Assembly (NCBI GenBank): GCA_023435305.1
Contig: JAEYRV010000037.1
Location: 1-64,000 of the forward strand
DNA from: Bacillota bacterium
GTDB lineage: Bacteria; Bacillota; Clostridia; Acetivibrionales; DTU013
Direction: 5' to 3'
DNA: 64,000 bases
Position numbers and translations under genes: made by a program. Under the pieces are notes generated by a model. It searched no databases. It was not told the origin of the DNA and saw nothing but the letters and a program-made list of their open reading frames with translations. Positions 7,184 to 15,258 of this stretch are shown one piece after another; position 1 is the stretch's first letter; the number at the start of each line of letters is the position of its first letter.

Positions 7184-7198
7184 ATAATAATTATTTGC
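7180..7198. promoter_or_regulatory. Fur-family (Zur/Fur/PerR-like) operator
   Basis: GCAAATAATAATTATTTGC is a perfect 9-1-9 inverted repeat. Both the 9-1-9 geometry and the central AATNATT resemble Gram-positive Fur-superfamily boxes. It overlaps the -35 of the metal importer promoter, as expected for a repressor site. The Fur-family protein encoded at 23513-23959 is a candidate regulator. Which metal is sensed cannot be told. Confidence 0.65.
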
Positions 7199-7280
7199 AT
7201 TTGCGATATGTAAAATAAATGGACATAGAGCTTACCTACTGGTATACTATGTCCACCATTTTCCTTTTAATACCACAGCC

Positions 7281-7341
7281 GGCGATCATACCCGGCGACT
7301 ATACCTGGCGATCATACCCGGCGATCATACCCGCCAATCAT
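7281..7341. repeat. 13-bp tandem array
   Basis: Four contiguous units of GGCGATCATACCC, one with two or three changes, are followed by a partial unit. The array lies between the znuA-like promoter and the 3' end of the solute-binding gene at 7391, 50 bp after that gene's stop codon. No protein is predicted. Confidence 0.8.
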
Positions 7342-7390
7342 GGATGCCCCGGCTCCCGTGCCGCTCATGTCCTCTTAAGCACTGCATCTC

Positions 7391-8932
7391 TTATCCCGGA
7401 TTTTTCGCCTTATAATCGTCCAACTGCTGCTGTATCTCCGCTATCAGACTTTCCAATCCCAGCTTTTTCTGTCCGTCCCTGTATTCCTGCAGTTCGACTT
7501 CGTTGAACGAGCTTCTGTAGACGAGATCTTCCAGTTCATATGCGCGCTGTTTTCTGATTGCTGCTATCTCATATACTGATGAATAATCGGGGATGAAGCC
7601 AAAGTGCGCGGGGAATTTAGTCTTCTTGTCGATGATTTCCTGATAGCTGCTGATTTCCTCCTCCAGGCCGGGGTAGTTGGTCCGCTGGTAATCGATATTC
7701 TCAAAAGGCGGCTTCCAGACCCATTCATAAAAGGACGTGGCCACATCGGGCGCAGGTTCTATATAACCGCCCTTGTCAATATAATGGGTGCCCTTCACCC
7801 CATACATCAGCAGATCATAATTTTCCCTGTCCGACTGCAGCCAATCGATGAACATGAGCACTCTGTCGGCCTGTTTGGATCCGCCGTTGACCGCAAGTCC
7901 GTAGGCCATCACCGGATTCCTGGCAGAGTAGCTGTTATACAGAGGGTATGCCGTGTAGCTGATATCCTTGATGCCTTTTGAAATAAGGAGCGAGTTGAAA
8001 TACATCTGATTCGAGGGGTCGCAGATAAAGGACGCCCATTTGCCGGTGGTCACCATTTGATCCTGTATTTCCGCAATTATATAGCCCTTGGCAAGATATT
8101 CCTTTTCAAGCCAGCCACTGAGCCTCTGCAGACTTTCAAGGCACTCCGGCGTCTGTTCCCATGCCATTATCTTCATTTCGGGGTCATCCCATTTGTAAAC
8201 CAGCTGCATATCCCTGTCAAGGATCGCATAGCCGTATGCCTGTGCAAACATGCCAAGTGAAGTGTCATAGTAATTCGTTGTGATCATTTCGGGCTCGTTT
8301 TTCTTGACAGTTTCAAGGTACACCTCGAAATCATCATAGCTTCTTATCTCAGGGATATGAAATTTCTCCATAAAGTCCTGCCTGACGACGGCATACTTTA
8401 TATCGGCGCTGGGCATTCTTGGAGGAATAACATATATTCCGCCGTCCACCGTCAATGCATTTATTTCATCCCTCGAGAACTGATTGTAATAATTCGGCGC
8501 ATATTTGGGAAAGAGCTCGGAAAGGTCCATCATCAGCCCCTGCTCGACCAATGTCTTTACAGGCATATCGTAATCGGTCGCATACAAATATGCATCACAG
8601 GGCTGACCTGAGGAATTGCTGGTCCTGACCCGGTCCATGAACATTGCAGGGTATTCCCAGAAAACCTCGAATTTCAGCTGTGTTTTGAGGTCATCCTTGA
8701 GCTTTCTGTTTACAGCCTCCAGTATTTTATCCATATCGTTCTGATTTGGCACATCAAGGTAAATGTTTATAGTAGCATCATTGAGCTCATCGACATCGGC
8801 CTGCCAGTCGCCGGGAAGGAACAGATCCTCCTCTTCCGGCTGTGCACCTGGCTTCAGCAGCAGGAATGCGGTTATGCCGCCGGCTACGACGATCAGTATT
8901 GCTGCAATTATAATTATCAGTTTTTTATTCAT
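7391..8932 (-). CDS. Membrane-anchored extracellular solute-binding protein (DUF3502-type), paralog A
   Basis: A 513-residue ABC-type solute-binding protein with a hydrophobic anchor at about residues 4-26. There is no lipobox cysteine, so it is held by a transmembrane segment instead of lipid. The body has the two-lobed family-1 pattern (YATDYDMPVKTLVEQGLMMDLSELFPKYAPNYY...). The C-terminal third resembles the domain DUF3502 found in Paenibacillus- and Clostridium-type lipoproteins. No permease or ATPase gene adjoins it. The neighbouring gene encodes a close paralog with a promoter of the same design. Its ligand, probably an oligosaccharide, is unknown; a signalling or cell-surface role is possible. 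Confidence 0.8.
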   Translation of the reverse strand: MNKKLIIIIAAILIVVAGGITAFLLLKPGAQPEEEDLFLPGDWQADVDELNDATINIYLDVPNQNDMDKILEAVNRKLKDDLKTQLKFEVFWEYPAMFMDRVRTSNSSGQPCDAYLYATDYDMPVKTLVEQGLMMDLSELFPKYAPNYYNQFSRDEINALTVDGGIYVIPPRMPSADIKYAVVRQDFMEKFHIPEIRSYDDFEVYLETVKKNEPEMITTNYYDTSLGMFAQAYGYAILDRDMQLVYKWDDPEMKIMAWEQTPECLESLQRLSGWLEKEYLAKGYIIAEIQDQMVTTGKWASFICDPSNQMYFNSLLISKGIKDISYTAYPLYNSYSARNPVMAYGLAVNGGSKQADRVLMFIDWLQSDRENYDLLMYGVKGTHYIDKGGYIEPAPDVATSFYEWVWKPPFENIDYQRTNYPGLEEEISSYQEIIDKKTKFPAHFGFIPDYSSVYEIAAIRKQRAYELEDLVYRSSFNEVELQEYRDGQKKLGLESLIAEIQQQLDDYKAKNPG

Positions 8933-8981
8933 AAAATATGACCCGCGCTCTCTTTCAGGATTTTTTCATGATGTATAATAA

Positions 8982-9010
8982 ATACTACCGCGCCAGCCAT
9001 ATCTTGTCAA
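8982..9010 (-). promoter_or_regulatory. Sigma-A promoter of solute-binding paralog A
   Basis: Minus-strand TTGACA (9005-9010), a 17-nt spacer and TAGTAT (8982-8987). The spacer ends GCGCGG before TAGTAT, and the other paralog's promoter ends CGACGG, so the two promoters share sequence as well as spacing. Confidence 0.75.
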
Positions 9011-9031
9011 CGACGATGCTCAAAATCCCTT

Positions 9032-10612
9032 CTATCGGACATTTTCCGCCATATATGCATCAAGCTGGTTCTGTACCTCGGCTACCATTGTGTCGATGCC
9101 CACCTTCTTTTGCTCCTCGAGAAATTTCGTCATCCTCTCATCATTGAGATCGCGGCCGTTATAGATCAGATATTCGGGTGTCAGATAGTTCATCCATCTT
9201 TGCTCGTAGATACGCTCTACAGACTTGTAATCCGCAGTAAAGCTGTAATGTGGAGGATACTTTGTATGCTCTTTGATCAAAGCCTGATACTCCTCCATCT
9301 CCTCCTTCATGCCGGGATTATAGGCGCGCTGGTGATCGATATTCTCAAAGGGAGCCTTCCAGCTGTATTCTAAAAATGTTGTGACAGCATCAGCAGAAGG
9401 TACGATATAATCGCCCATGTCCATATAGTGGATATCTTTTTTGCCGTACATCAGCAGATCGTAGTTTTCCTGATCCGACTGCAGCCAGTCTATGAACATA
9501 AGGACCCTGTCAGGCTGTCGTGATAAGGGATTGATCATAACCCCGTTCTCCATGATGGAGTTCCTTGCGGAATATCCGTCATAAAGCGGATACGCCTTGT
9601 AGCTGTAGCCTGATATCCCCTTGCTTTGAAGCAGTGTATTGAAGTGCGTTTCATAGGACGGATCGTCTATAAATGAAGCAGCCCTTTCACCGGTTACATG
9701 AAGATCATAATTATATGTGTTATCATTGTACACTATGGACAATGCGCCTAGTTCATCGCTTCCATCGCTCAGATAGCCATTTTCATACCACTTCTGCATC
9801 CTTTGCATGCATTCCATGAATTCCGGCGTTTGCTCCCATGGCATTACCTTCATCGACGGATCGTCCCATCTGTACACCAGCCCGGTGTCGTAATCCATCG
9901 GAACATATCCGTACATATCTGCAAACAGTCCCATGCATGAGTTGCGATAGCACATAGGGTAAATGCCGGACTCGTTTTCACTGACCGCATCAAGAAAAAC
10001 CTCATAATCGTCATAGCTTTTTATCGGCGGTATATCATACTTATCCATCAGATCCTGGCGCACCAGCGCATACTTGATATCCGCCGACGGCATTCTGGAG
10101 GGTATGATATAAATGCCTCCGTTCACATTCAGCGCCTTTATGTCCTCATTTGTGAACTGGTTGTAATAGCCGGGAGCATATTCGGGAAAAAGCTTTGAAA
10201 CATCCATTATCAGTCCTTCATCAGCAAGCTCTTTTACTGAAACACGAATCTCTGGACTATAAATGAACGCATCGCAGGTAATACCCGACGCATTATCTCT
10301 TCTCAGCCTGTTCAGAAATGAATCGTAATACTCCCAGTAATATTTGAAGGATATCTTGGTTTTCAGATCATGCTCCAGCTTCAGGTTCACTGCTTCCATT
10401 ATTTCTTCGGATACATTCTGTCTCTGAGCATTTATATAGAAGGTAAGCGTCGTTTCCTCCAGCTTGTCTGTGTCGATTTCCCATCCGGCCGGGAGGAAAT
10501 CCTCCTCATCTGGCTCTTTGGTTCCCCGGTCCGATAAGAGATATGCCGTCAAGCCGCCGGCAATGACTACCAGCAAAACAACCGCTATAATGATCATGTT
10601 TTTCCTTTTCAT
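9032..10612 (-). CDS. Membrane-anchored extracellular solute-binding protein (DUF3502-type), paralog B
   Basis: A 526-residue paralog of the protein encoded at 7391-8932. Long shared segments include GGIYxIPxRMPSADIKYAxV, the MPWEQTPE/MAWEQTPE region, and DRVLMFIDWLQSDxENYDLLMYG. It has a similar N-terminal anchor (about residues 5-25) and no lipobox cysteine. The ATG of MKRKNMII is chosen because CGAGGTG lies about 8 nt upstream; the longer frame adds a non-hydrophobic stretch before the anchor. It has its own promoter. The arrangement suggests a tandem duplication followed by divergence in ligand preference. Confidence 0.8.
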   Translation of the reverse strand: MKRKNMIIIAVVLLVVIAGGLTAYLLSDRGTKEPDEEDFLPAGWEIDTDKLEETTLTFYINAQRQNVSEEIMEAVNLKLEHDLKTKISFKYYWEYYDSFLNRLRRDNASGITCDAFIYSPEIRVSVKELADEGLIMDVSKLFPEYAPGYYNQFTNEDIKALNVNGGIYIIPSRMPSADIKYALVRQDLMDKYDIPPIKSYDDYEVFLDAVSENESGIYPMCYRNSCMGLFADMYGYVPMDYDTGLVYRWDDPSMKVMPWEQTPEFMECMQRMQKWYENGYLSDGSDELGALSIVYNDNTYNYDLHVTGERAASFIDDPSYETHFNTLLQSKGISGYSYKAYPLYDGYSARNSIMENGVMINPLSRQPDRVLMFIDWLQSDQENYDLLMYGKKDIHYMDMGDYIVPSADAVTTFLEYSWKAPFENIDHQRAYNPGMKEEMEEYQALIKEHTKYPPHYSFTADYKSVERIYEQRWMNYLTPEYLIYNGRDLNDERMTKFLEEQKKVGIDTMVAEVQNQLDAYMAENVR

Positions 10613-10686
10613 TAAAACTTCACCTCGTCCCGTATAAACACTATTCCTCCGCATATTACAGCACATCTGACACCTTAACATATTTA

Positions 10687-10715
10687 ATACTACCGTCGCG
10701 GCTTTTTTAAGTCAA
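10687..10715 (-). promoter_or_regulatory. Sigma-A promoter of solute-binding paralog B
   Basis: Minus-strand TTGACT (10710-10715), a 17-nt spacer and TAGTAT (10687-10692). It is nearly the same design as the promoter at 8982-9010, including the CGG before TAGTAT and the following TTAA-type sequence. Confidence 0.7.
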
Positions 10716-10780
10716 TGTCTCACACATAGACTATTTACAACATATTAATAAATATACATAATGTAGCAATGGTGGTAATG

Positions 10781-12472
10781 ATGCAAGCTTCTCCGGCTCC
10801 TGATCAGATACAGCCCTTGAATCCAAACAGAATCCAACGTCAGGCGATGGCATATAATGCTCTGGTCCGAAGCGGACACCCCGAGGATTACGGCTATATC
10901 GTCTCTGCGCTGCATCCTCCGCCTGATATCACCACAATAGTTCCACCCGGCAGCTGCAAAGGGAAAACTGTAGGCATAATAGGAGGCGGCCTTTCGGGAA
11001 TGGCAGCTGCTTTTGAGCTGCGAAAGGCCGGATTCGACATAACGGTTTATGAAGCTGAAGCTGAACGTCTCGGCGGAAGAGTATTCACATACTATTTCGA
11101 CAGGGAAAAGACTCTATACGGTGAGCTGGGCGCCATGCGGCTTCCGGCAGTGCATGAGACAGTATGGCATTACATCGATCTGTTCAGGCTCGATACACGT
11201 CCCTTTATTCAGGTCAATCCCAATGCATTCATTTATCTTAACGGAGTCAGGGTCCGAAATGATCCCGACGGAGCAAATGTCAGAAACAGCATTTATCCGA
11301 CATACGATCTCGCTCCATGGGAATACAACTACTCCTGGCAGCAGCTGGGTCAATTGGGCATAGAAGCGCCTATCCTTAATGCTCCTCCGGAAGTCAGGCA
11401 GGAAATCCTGCAGGTATTGCCGCAGTATTCTCCATATACCCTTTGCTGGGATGCGCTGGATATACGACAGGCAATGGAGCGTCAGGGCCTGAGCCAAGGC
11501 GCTGTAAGCATGCTGTCCAACCTCTTCCCCATCGGCGGCAGATTTTTATACAACAATTATATAGATTTCGTTCAGGAATATTACCCTGCGAATTTCATAT
11601 ACATGTATGAAATATCGGGAGGCATGGTCAAGCTTCCGGAAGCGTTCCGGCGATCCCTTGCCAGTGTCGGTCCGGGCAGATATTACAGGGATATATCAGT
11701 AGAAAATCTGGGCAATGTCCGATGGAACGCAGGTATCACTGTGACAGGCATTTATCAGCAGGAACCGGATGGGAAGGTTACACTGGCACACATGCCCACG
11801 AAATACTGGAGCCAAAGCAGAAGCAGGTGCAATGCCGAACTGGTCTCCTTAAGCAAATTCGATTATGTCGTATGCGCGATCCCATTCTCTGTTCTGAGGG
11901 TTCTTGATATTCACCCTCTCTTTTCCGAACTGAAAATGCAGGCAGTCAGGGAGGCAACATATTCTCCGGCACAGAAGACCGCATTCAGATGCCGGCGGCG
12001 GTTCTGGGAGGAGCAGGGCATCTTCGGCGGCGGCTCGTATACGGATCTGCCGATAAATACGATCTGGTACCCATCATCGGGCTTTGGCGGACAAAGCGGC
12101 GTGATTCTTTCCTCCTATGGCTTTAACATGGATGCCTTAAGGCTTTCCAACCTTCCCGAAAGCACCAGAGTCAGGAAAATAAAAGAGGATGTTGAAAGGG
12201 TACATGGTTTACAGGAAGGAACACTCGATTCTATAGTGACCGACAGTGTGACTCAGTTCTGGGACAGGGATCCTCTGTACCGCGGGACCTTCTGCTATTT
12301 CACTCCACAGCAGAAGAAGCTGTTCTCCTGGAACATGACCCGGCCGGAGTACGGCGGCAGGCTCTTTTTCGCAGGAGAACATGTATCCGCCGCCCATCGC
12401 TGGCAGCAGGGCGCACTCAAAAGCGGAATGGAGGCCGCCAACGCCATTGCATCAGCAGCCTTCCGGGCTTGA
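10781..12472 (+). CDS. Flavin-containing amine oxidase / L-amino-acid oxidase-like protein
   Basis: A FAD-dependent oxidoreductase of about 563 residues. The FAD dinucleotide-binding motif is visible as VGIIGGGLSGMAAAFELRKAG near residue 65, followed by VYEAE and the GGR motif. The C-terminal FAD-contact segment FFAGEHVSAAHRWQQGALKSG is typical of monoamine and L-amino-acid oxidases. There is no signal peptide. Several in-frame starts lie close together (10769, 10778, 10781); I prefer the last because GGTGG precedes it by 5 nt. No pathway genes adjoin it. The substrate is unknown. An O2-using oxidase in a presumed anaerobe is unexpected, so it may act as a dehydrogenase. Confidence 0.8.
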   Translation: MQASPAPDQIQPLNPNRIQRQAMAYNALVRSGHPEDYGYIVSALHPPPDITTIVPPGSCKGKTVGIIGGGLSGMAAAFELRKAGFDITVYEAEAERLGGRVFTYYFDREKTLYGELGAMRLPAVHETVWHYIDLFRLDTRPFIQVNPNAFIYLNGVRVRNDPDGANVRNSIYPTYDLAPWEYNYSWQQLGQLGIEAPILNAPPEVRQEILQVLPQYSPYTLCWDALDIRQAMERQGLSQGAVSMLSNLFPIGGRFLYNNYIDFVQEYYPANFIYMYEISGGMVKLPEAFRRSLASVGPGRYYRDISVENLGNVRWNAGITVTGIYQQEPDGKVTLAHMPTKYWSQSRSRCNAELVSLSKFDYVVCAIPFSVLRVLDIHPLFSELKMQAVREATYSPAQKTAFRCRRRFWEEQGIFGGGSYTDLPINTIWYPSSGFGGQSGVILSSYGFNMDALRLSNLPESTRVRKIKEDVERVHGLQEGTLDSIVTDSVTQFWDRDPLYRGTFCYFTPQQKKLFSWNMTRPEYGGRLFFAGEHVSAAHRWQQGALKSGMEAANAIASAAFRA

Positions 12473-12600
12473 GCCGCACTTGTGCTGATACAGAGTCAGC
12501 ATAGTGCTAATGCACCATATAATAGTAACGGATATTATGATATAATTAATACAACACAAAAATACCCAGCCCACAAATATGGATGTCAGGAGGTGTGCAT

Positions 12601-12798
12601 ATGGAAATAAACAATTCCTTACAACAAAGCACCAGCAGTATACGCCAAGCATTAGGCATAGCTACACTGAAAAAATCGCTCCATCAGGATGCGCAGTCAC
12701 TAGATGCACTGCTCCAGGGCCTTCAGGCTGCTAGTACAAAAACAATGGAAAGTTCAGTCACACCGTATAAAGGCGGCAACATAGACGTAAGAGTCTGA
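12601..12798 (+). CDS. YjfB-like small protein
   Basis: A 65-residue protein with a Gln/Ser-rich helical N-terminus and the C-terminal pattern VTPYKGGNIDVRV. This matches the short YjfB family, which is annotated as putative motility proteins mainly from its presence in flagellated Firmicutes. A strong CAGGAGG lies 7 nt before the ATG. No motility genes are nearby. TATAAT at 12541-12546 is a possible -10. Confidence 0.75.
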   Translation: MEINNSLQQSTSSIRQALGIATLKKSLHQDAQSLDALLQGLQAASTKTMESSVTPYKGGNIDVRV

Positions 12799-12808
12799 TA
12801 AACTGCTT

Positions 12809-15166
12809 TTATAGCGGCATAAGTACATATGACTCCCCTGTCTCTGCGGCAAATGTGAATCCGACATCTGTCTTTACTGTCGGGACCTGAGTATTGCCAT
12901 GTGTCACCTTCAATATTTCTCCAACAACCTCCACAGGCCCACTGAATTGCGGCCGGACAACTGCCTCTGAAAGCTTGCCGTTACTCCACTTTATATCTAT
13001 CTCATAACCGCCCCGCGCACGCAGGCCTTTAACGCTTCCATCCTTCCAGGAAACAGGCAGTGCAGGCAGGAAATGCAGCGCAATATGGCTTTGCAGCAGA
13101 CATTCAATCATGCCGGCCGCCGCTCCCATATTACCGTCGATCTGGAAAACATGCTGTGCTGCATTGAAAAAGTTGCGGACCGTGGAGTCAGAAAGCATTT
13201 TCCGTATTGCTTTGTCCGTCTTCACACCATCCAGCAGTCTTGCCTTCACATTGATGTACCAAGCCAGAGGCCAGCCACCCTTGCCTGCGCCATTTTCGAT
13301 GCGCAGCTCCAGCGACCTGCCGGCAGCCTTCAATAAATCGGGCGTATCACGCCAGTTGATCGAGCTTCCGGGGTAGCAGCCAAACAGATGTGATATGTGG
13401 TCCATATCCGGTGTCAGTTCTGAATATTCCTGACCCCATTCCAGCAGCTGGCCCTTGGATCCGATTTTATCCTCAGGCAGCCTTGCAGCTATACCGGCCA
13501 GCGTTTCCGACATTTCTCCATCCACTCCAAGCAACTGCTGTATCTGTATCATAGCTGCGAAAAACTCCCGCAGTATCTGGTTATCCATCGCGGGGCCTGC
13601 GCAAATCGGTGTATCATAGCCATTTGGCAGCAGATACCGGTTCTCCGGCGATACCGACGGACATGTGACAAGCTTTCCGTCTGCTTCGATAAGAAAGTCC
13701 TCATAAAACAGCGCCATGTCGCGCAAAACAGGATACATCCTTTGCAGTATGCTCAAATCCTTTGTATACAGGTAATGCTCCCATACATGCAATCCGAGCC
13801 AGGCTCCGCCGGTCACCCACGGCATTGCAGCCATGTACCAGTCCTGTGGCGCGCAATCGCCGTAATAATCTGTATTATGATGGCAGACCATTCCCTGCAT
13901 ACCGTACATGACACGGGCTGTTTCCCTGCCCTTTTCATGCATCTTCTCCAGCAGCTCCATCAGGGGCAAGTGAAGCTCGGTCAGGTTGCCCGTCAGAACA
14001 GGCCAGTAATTCATTTGCAGATTTATGTTTATCGTATACTTGCTGTCCCACATGGGCATGAATTCCGCATTCCATATGCCCTGCAGGTTAAGCGCGGAGC
14101 TTCCCTCCCGACTTCCCGAGACTGTAAGGTACCGGCTGAACTGGAAATACAGCGCGGCCAATGCGGGGTCCTGCTCACCGGCCCTGAACGCCTTCAGTCT
14201 TTCATCTGCCGGCTTCGCCGGTGACGGGCCCAGGTCAAGCTCACACCTGTTCATCAACGCAGAAAAATCAGCTGTATGTTCCTCCCGCAAGGCTTCGTAG
14301 CCCTTCTTCTCAGCAGCATCCAGGTGTCTGAGCACCTCTGCAGCCGGATCCTCCGAGCGGTTGGAGGTTGATGAAGCAATATATATCACCACAGTACTAC
14401 TGTTTCGTACAAGAAGCTGCGATACAGGATTTCTGAGTTCACCGTCGCATATGATCCTTAAAGCGGCGGCAAATTCCACTTCGGCATCATGTCCCTGCAT
14501 AAGGATAGTATTATCATTCACAGTACGGATCGAGTCTGCTCCGGGTGCCGGCCAGCCTCCTGCATTAACCAGATGTCCCGGCCTTCTGTCATCCTCGACG
14601 ACCCTGTCCGATATTCCTATGCGGTTCATTATTACATCCAGATTGATGGATCCCGGTGAGTCACTCTCCATACGGAGGCACATGACCTGTGCCGGATGGC
14701 TTATGAACATTTCCCTGCTGTACCGGGCGCCTGCCTGTGAATGGCCGGTAGTAAGAATACCGGTCATCAGATTAAGATCCGAGAAATAGTCAGCCGCTCC
14801 GGTGTTGTTCGGCATCCATCCCATAGTAAAGGGCAGGTGCTGGTTCAGTGCGATGTCAACTTCTCCAAGGAGCGTATAGTGTCTCATGCACCCGGGTGTT
14901 CCCGCCATGTACTGCATGATCAGCTCTTCAGCATGGTATATGTCACCGGACAGTATCAGCCTGCGTATTTCCGGAAGCTTCTCCTTCAGGGACGGGTTAT
15001 TGCGGTCCATAAATTTTCCATACCAAAGGGAATCGTCATTGAGCTGTATACGGTCTATGGCTGTATGTCCATAAACCATAGCCCCCAGTCTGCCGTTGCC
15101 CAGCGGCATCGCATCATGCCATGCATCGGCCGGTTTATTGTATCTAAGGTGATAAGGATGTTCCAT
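12809..15166 (-). CDS. GH95 family glycosidase (alpha-L-fucosidase type)
   Basis: A 785-residue intracellular enzyme of the GH95 fold: N-terminal beta domain (LRYNKPADAWHDAMPLGNGRLGAMVYG), helical barrel, and C-terminal beta domain. Family hallmarks include LQGIWN, the INLQMNYWP segment with catalytic-site Asn residues, and QEYSELTPDMDHISHLFGCYPG. GH95 members remove terminal alpha-1,2-fucose, and some act on alpha-galactose, so the sugar is not certain. The second ATG is used because GGGAG lies 9 nt before it. It follows the GH43 gene in the same direction; a strong hairpin separates them. No signal peptide is present. Confidence 0.88.
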   Translation of the reverse strand: MEHPYHLRYNKPADAWHDAMPLGNGRLGAMVYGHTAIDRIQLNDDSLWYGKFMDRNNPSLKEKLPEIRRLILSGDIYHAEELIMQYMAGTPGCMRHYTLLGEVDIALNQHLPFTMGWMPNNTGAADYFSDLNLMTGILTTGHSQAGARYSREMFISHPAQVMCLRMESDSPGSINLDVIMNRIGISDRVVEDDRRPGHLVNAGGWPAPGADSIRTVNDNTILMQGHDAEVEFAAALRIICDGELRNPVSQLLVRNSSTVVIYIASSTSNRSEDPAAEVLRHLDAAEKKGYEALREEHTADFSALMNRCELDLGPSPAKPADERLKAFRAGEQDPALAALYFQFSRYLTVSGSREGSSALNLQGIWNAEFMPMWDSKYTININLQMNYWPVLTGNLTELHLPLMELLEKMHEKGRETARVMYGMQGMVCHHNTDYYGDCAPQDWYMAAMPWVTGGAWLGLHVWEHYLYTKDLSILQRMYPVLRDMALFYEDFLIEADGKLVTCPSVSPENRYLLPNGYDTPICAGPAMDNQILREFFAAMIQIQQLLGVDGEMSETLAGIAARLPEDKIGSKGQLLEWGQEYSELTPDMDHISHLFGCYPGSSINWRDTPDLLKAAGRSLELRIENGAGKGGWPLAWYINVKARLLDGVKTDKAIRKMLSDSTVRNFFNAAQHVFQIDGNMGAAAGMIECLLQSHIALHFLPALPVSWKDGSVKGLRARGGYEIDIKWSNGKLSEAVVRPQFSGPVEVVGEILKVTHGNTQVPTVKTDVGFTFAAETGESYVLMPL

Positions 15167-15196
15167 TCGTATCATCTCCCGAATCCTGTAATATAA

Positions 15197-15224
15197 GACA
15201 GGGCTGCTCTGAGGCAGCCCTGTC
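15197..15224 (-). other. Intercistronic hairpin between GH43 and GH95 genes
   Basis: GACAGGGCTGC and GCAGCCCTGTC form a perfect 11-bp stem with a 6-nt loop. There is no long T-run after it on the minus strand, only a short TTATATTA, so it may be a processing or stabilising hairpin or a weak attenuator instead of a full terminator. Confidence 0.65.
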
Positions 15225-15258
15225 GGAATGTGCTATGTCCAAAATCGGTCCCTACTGC

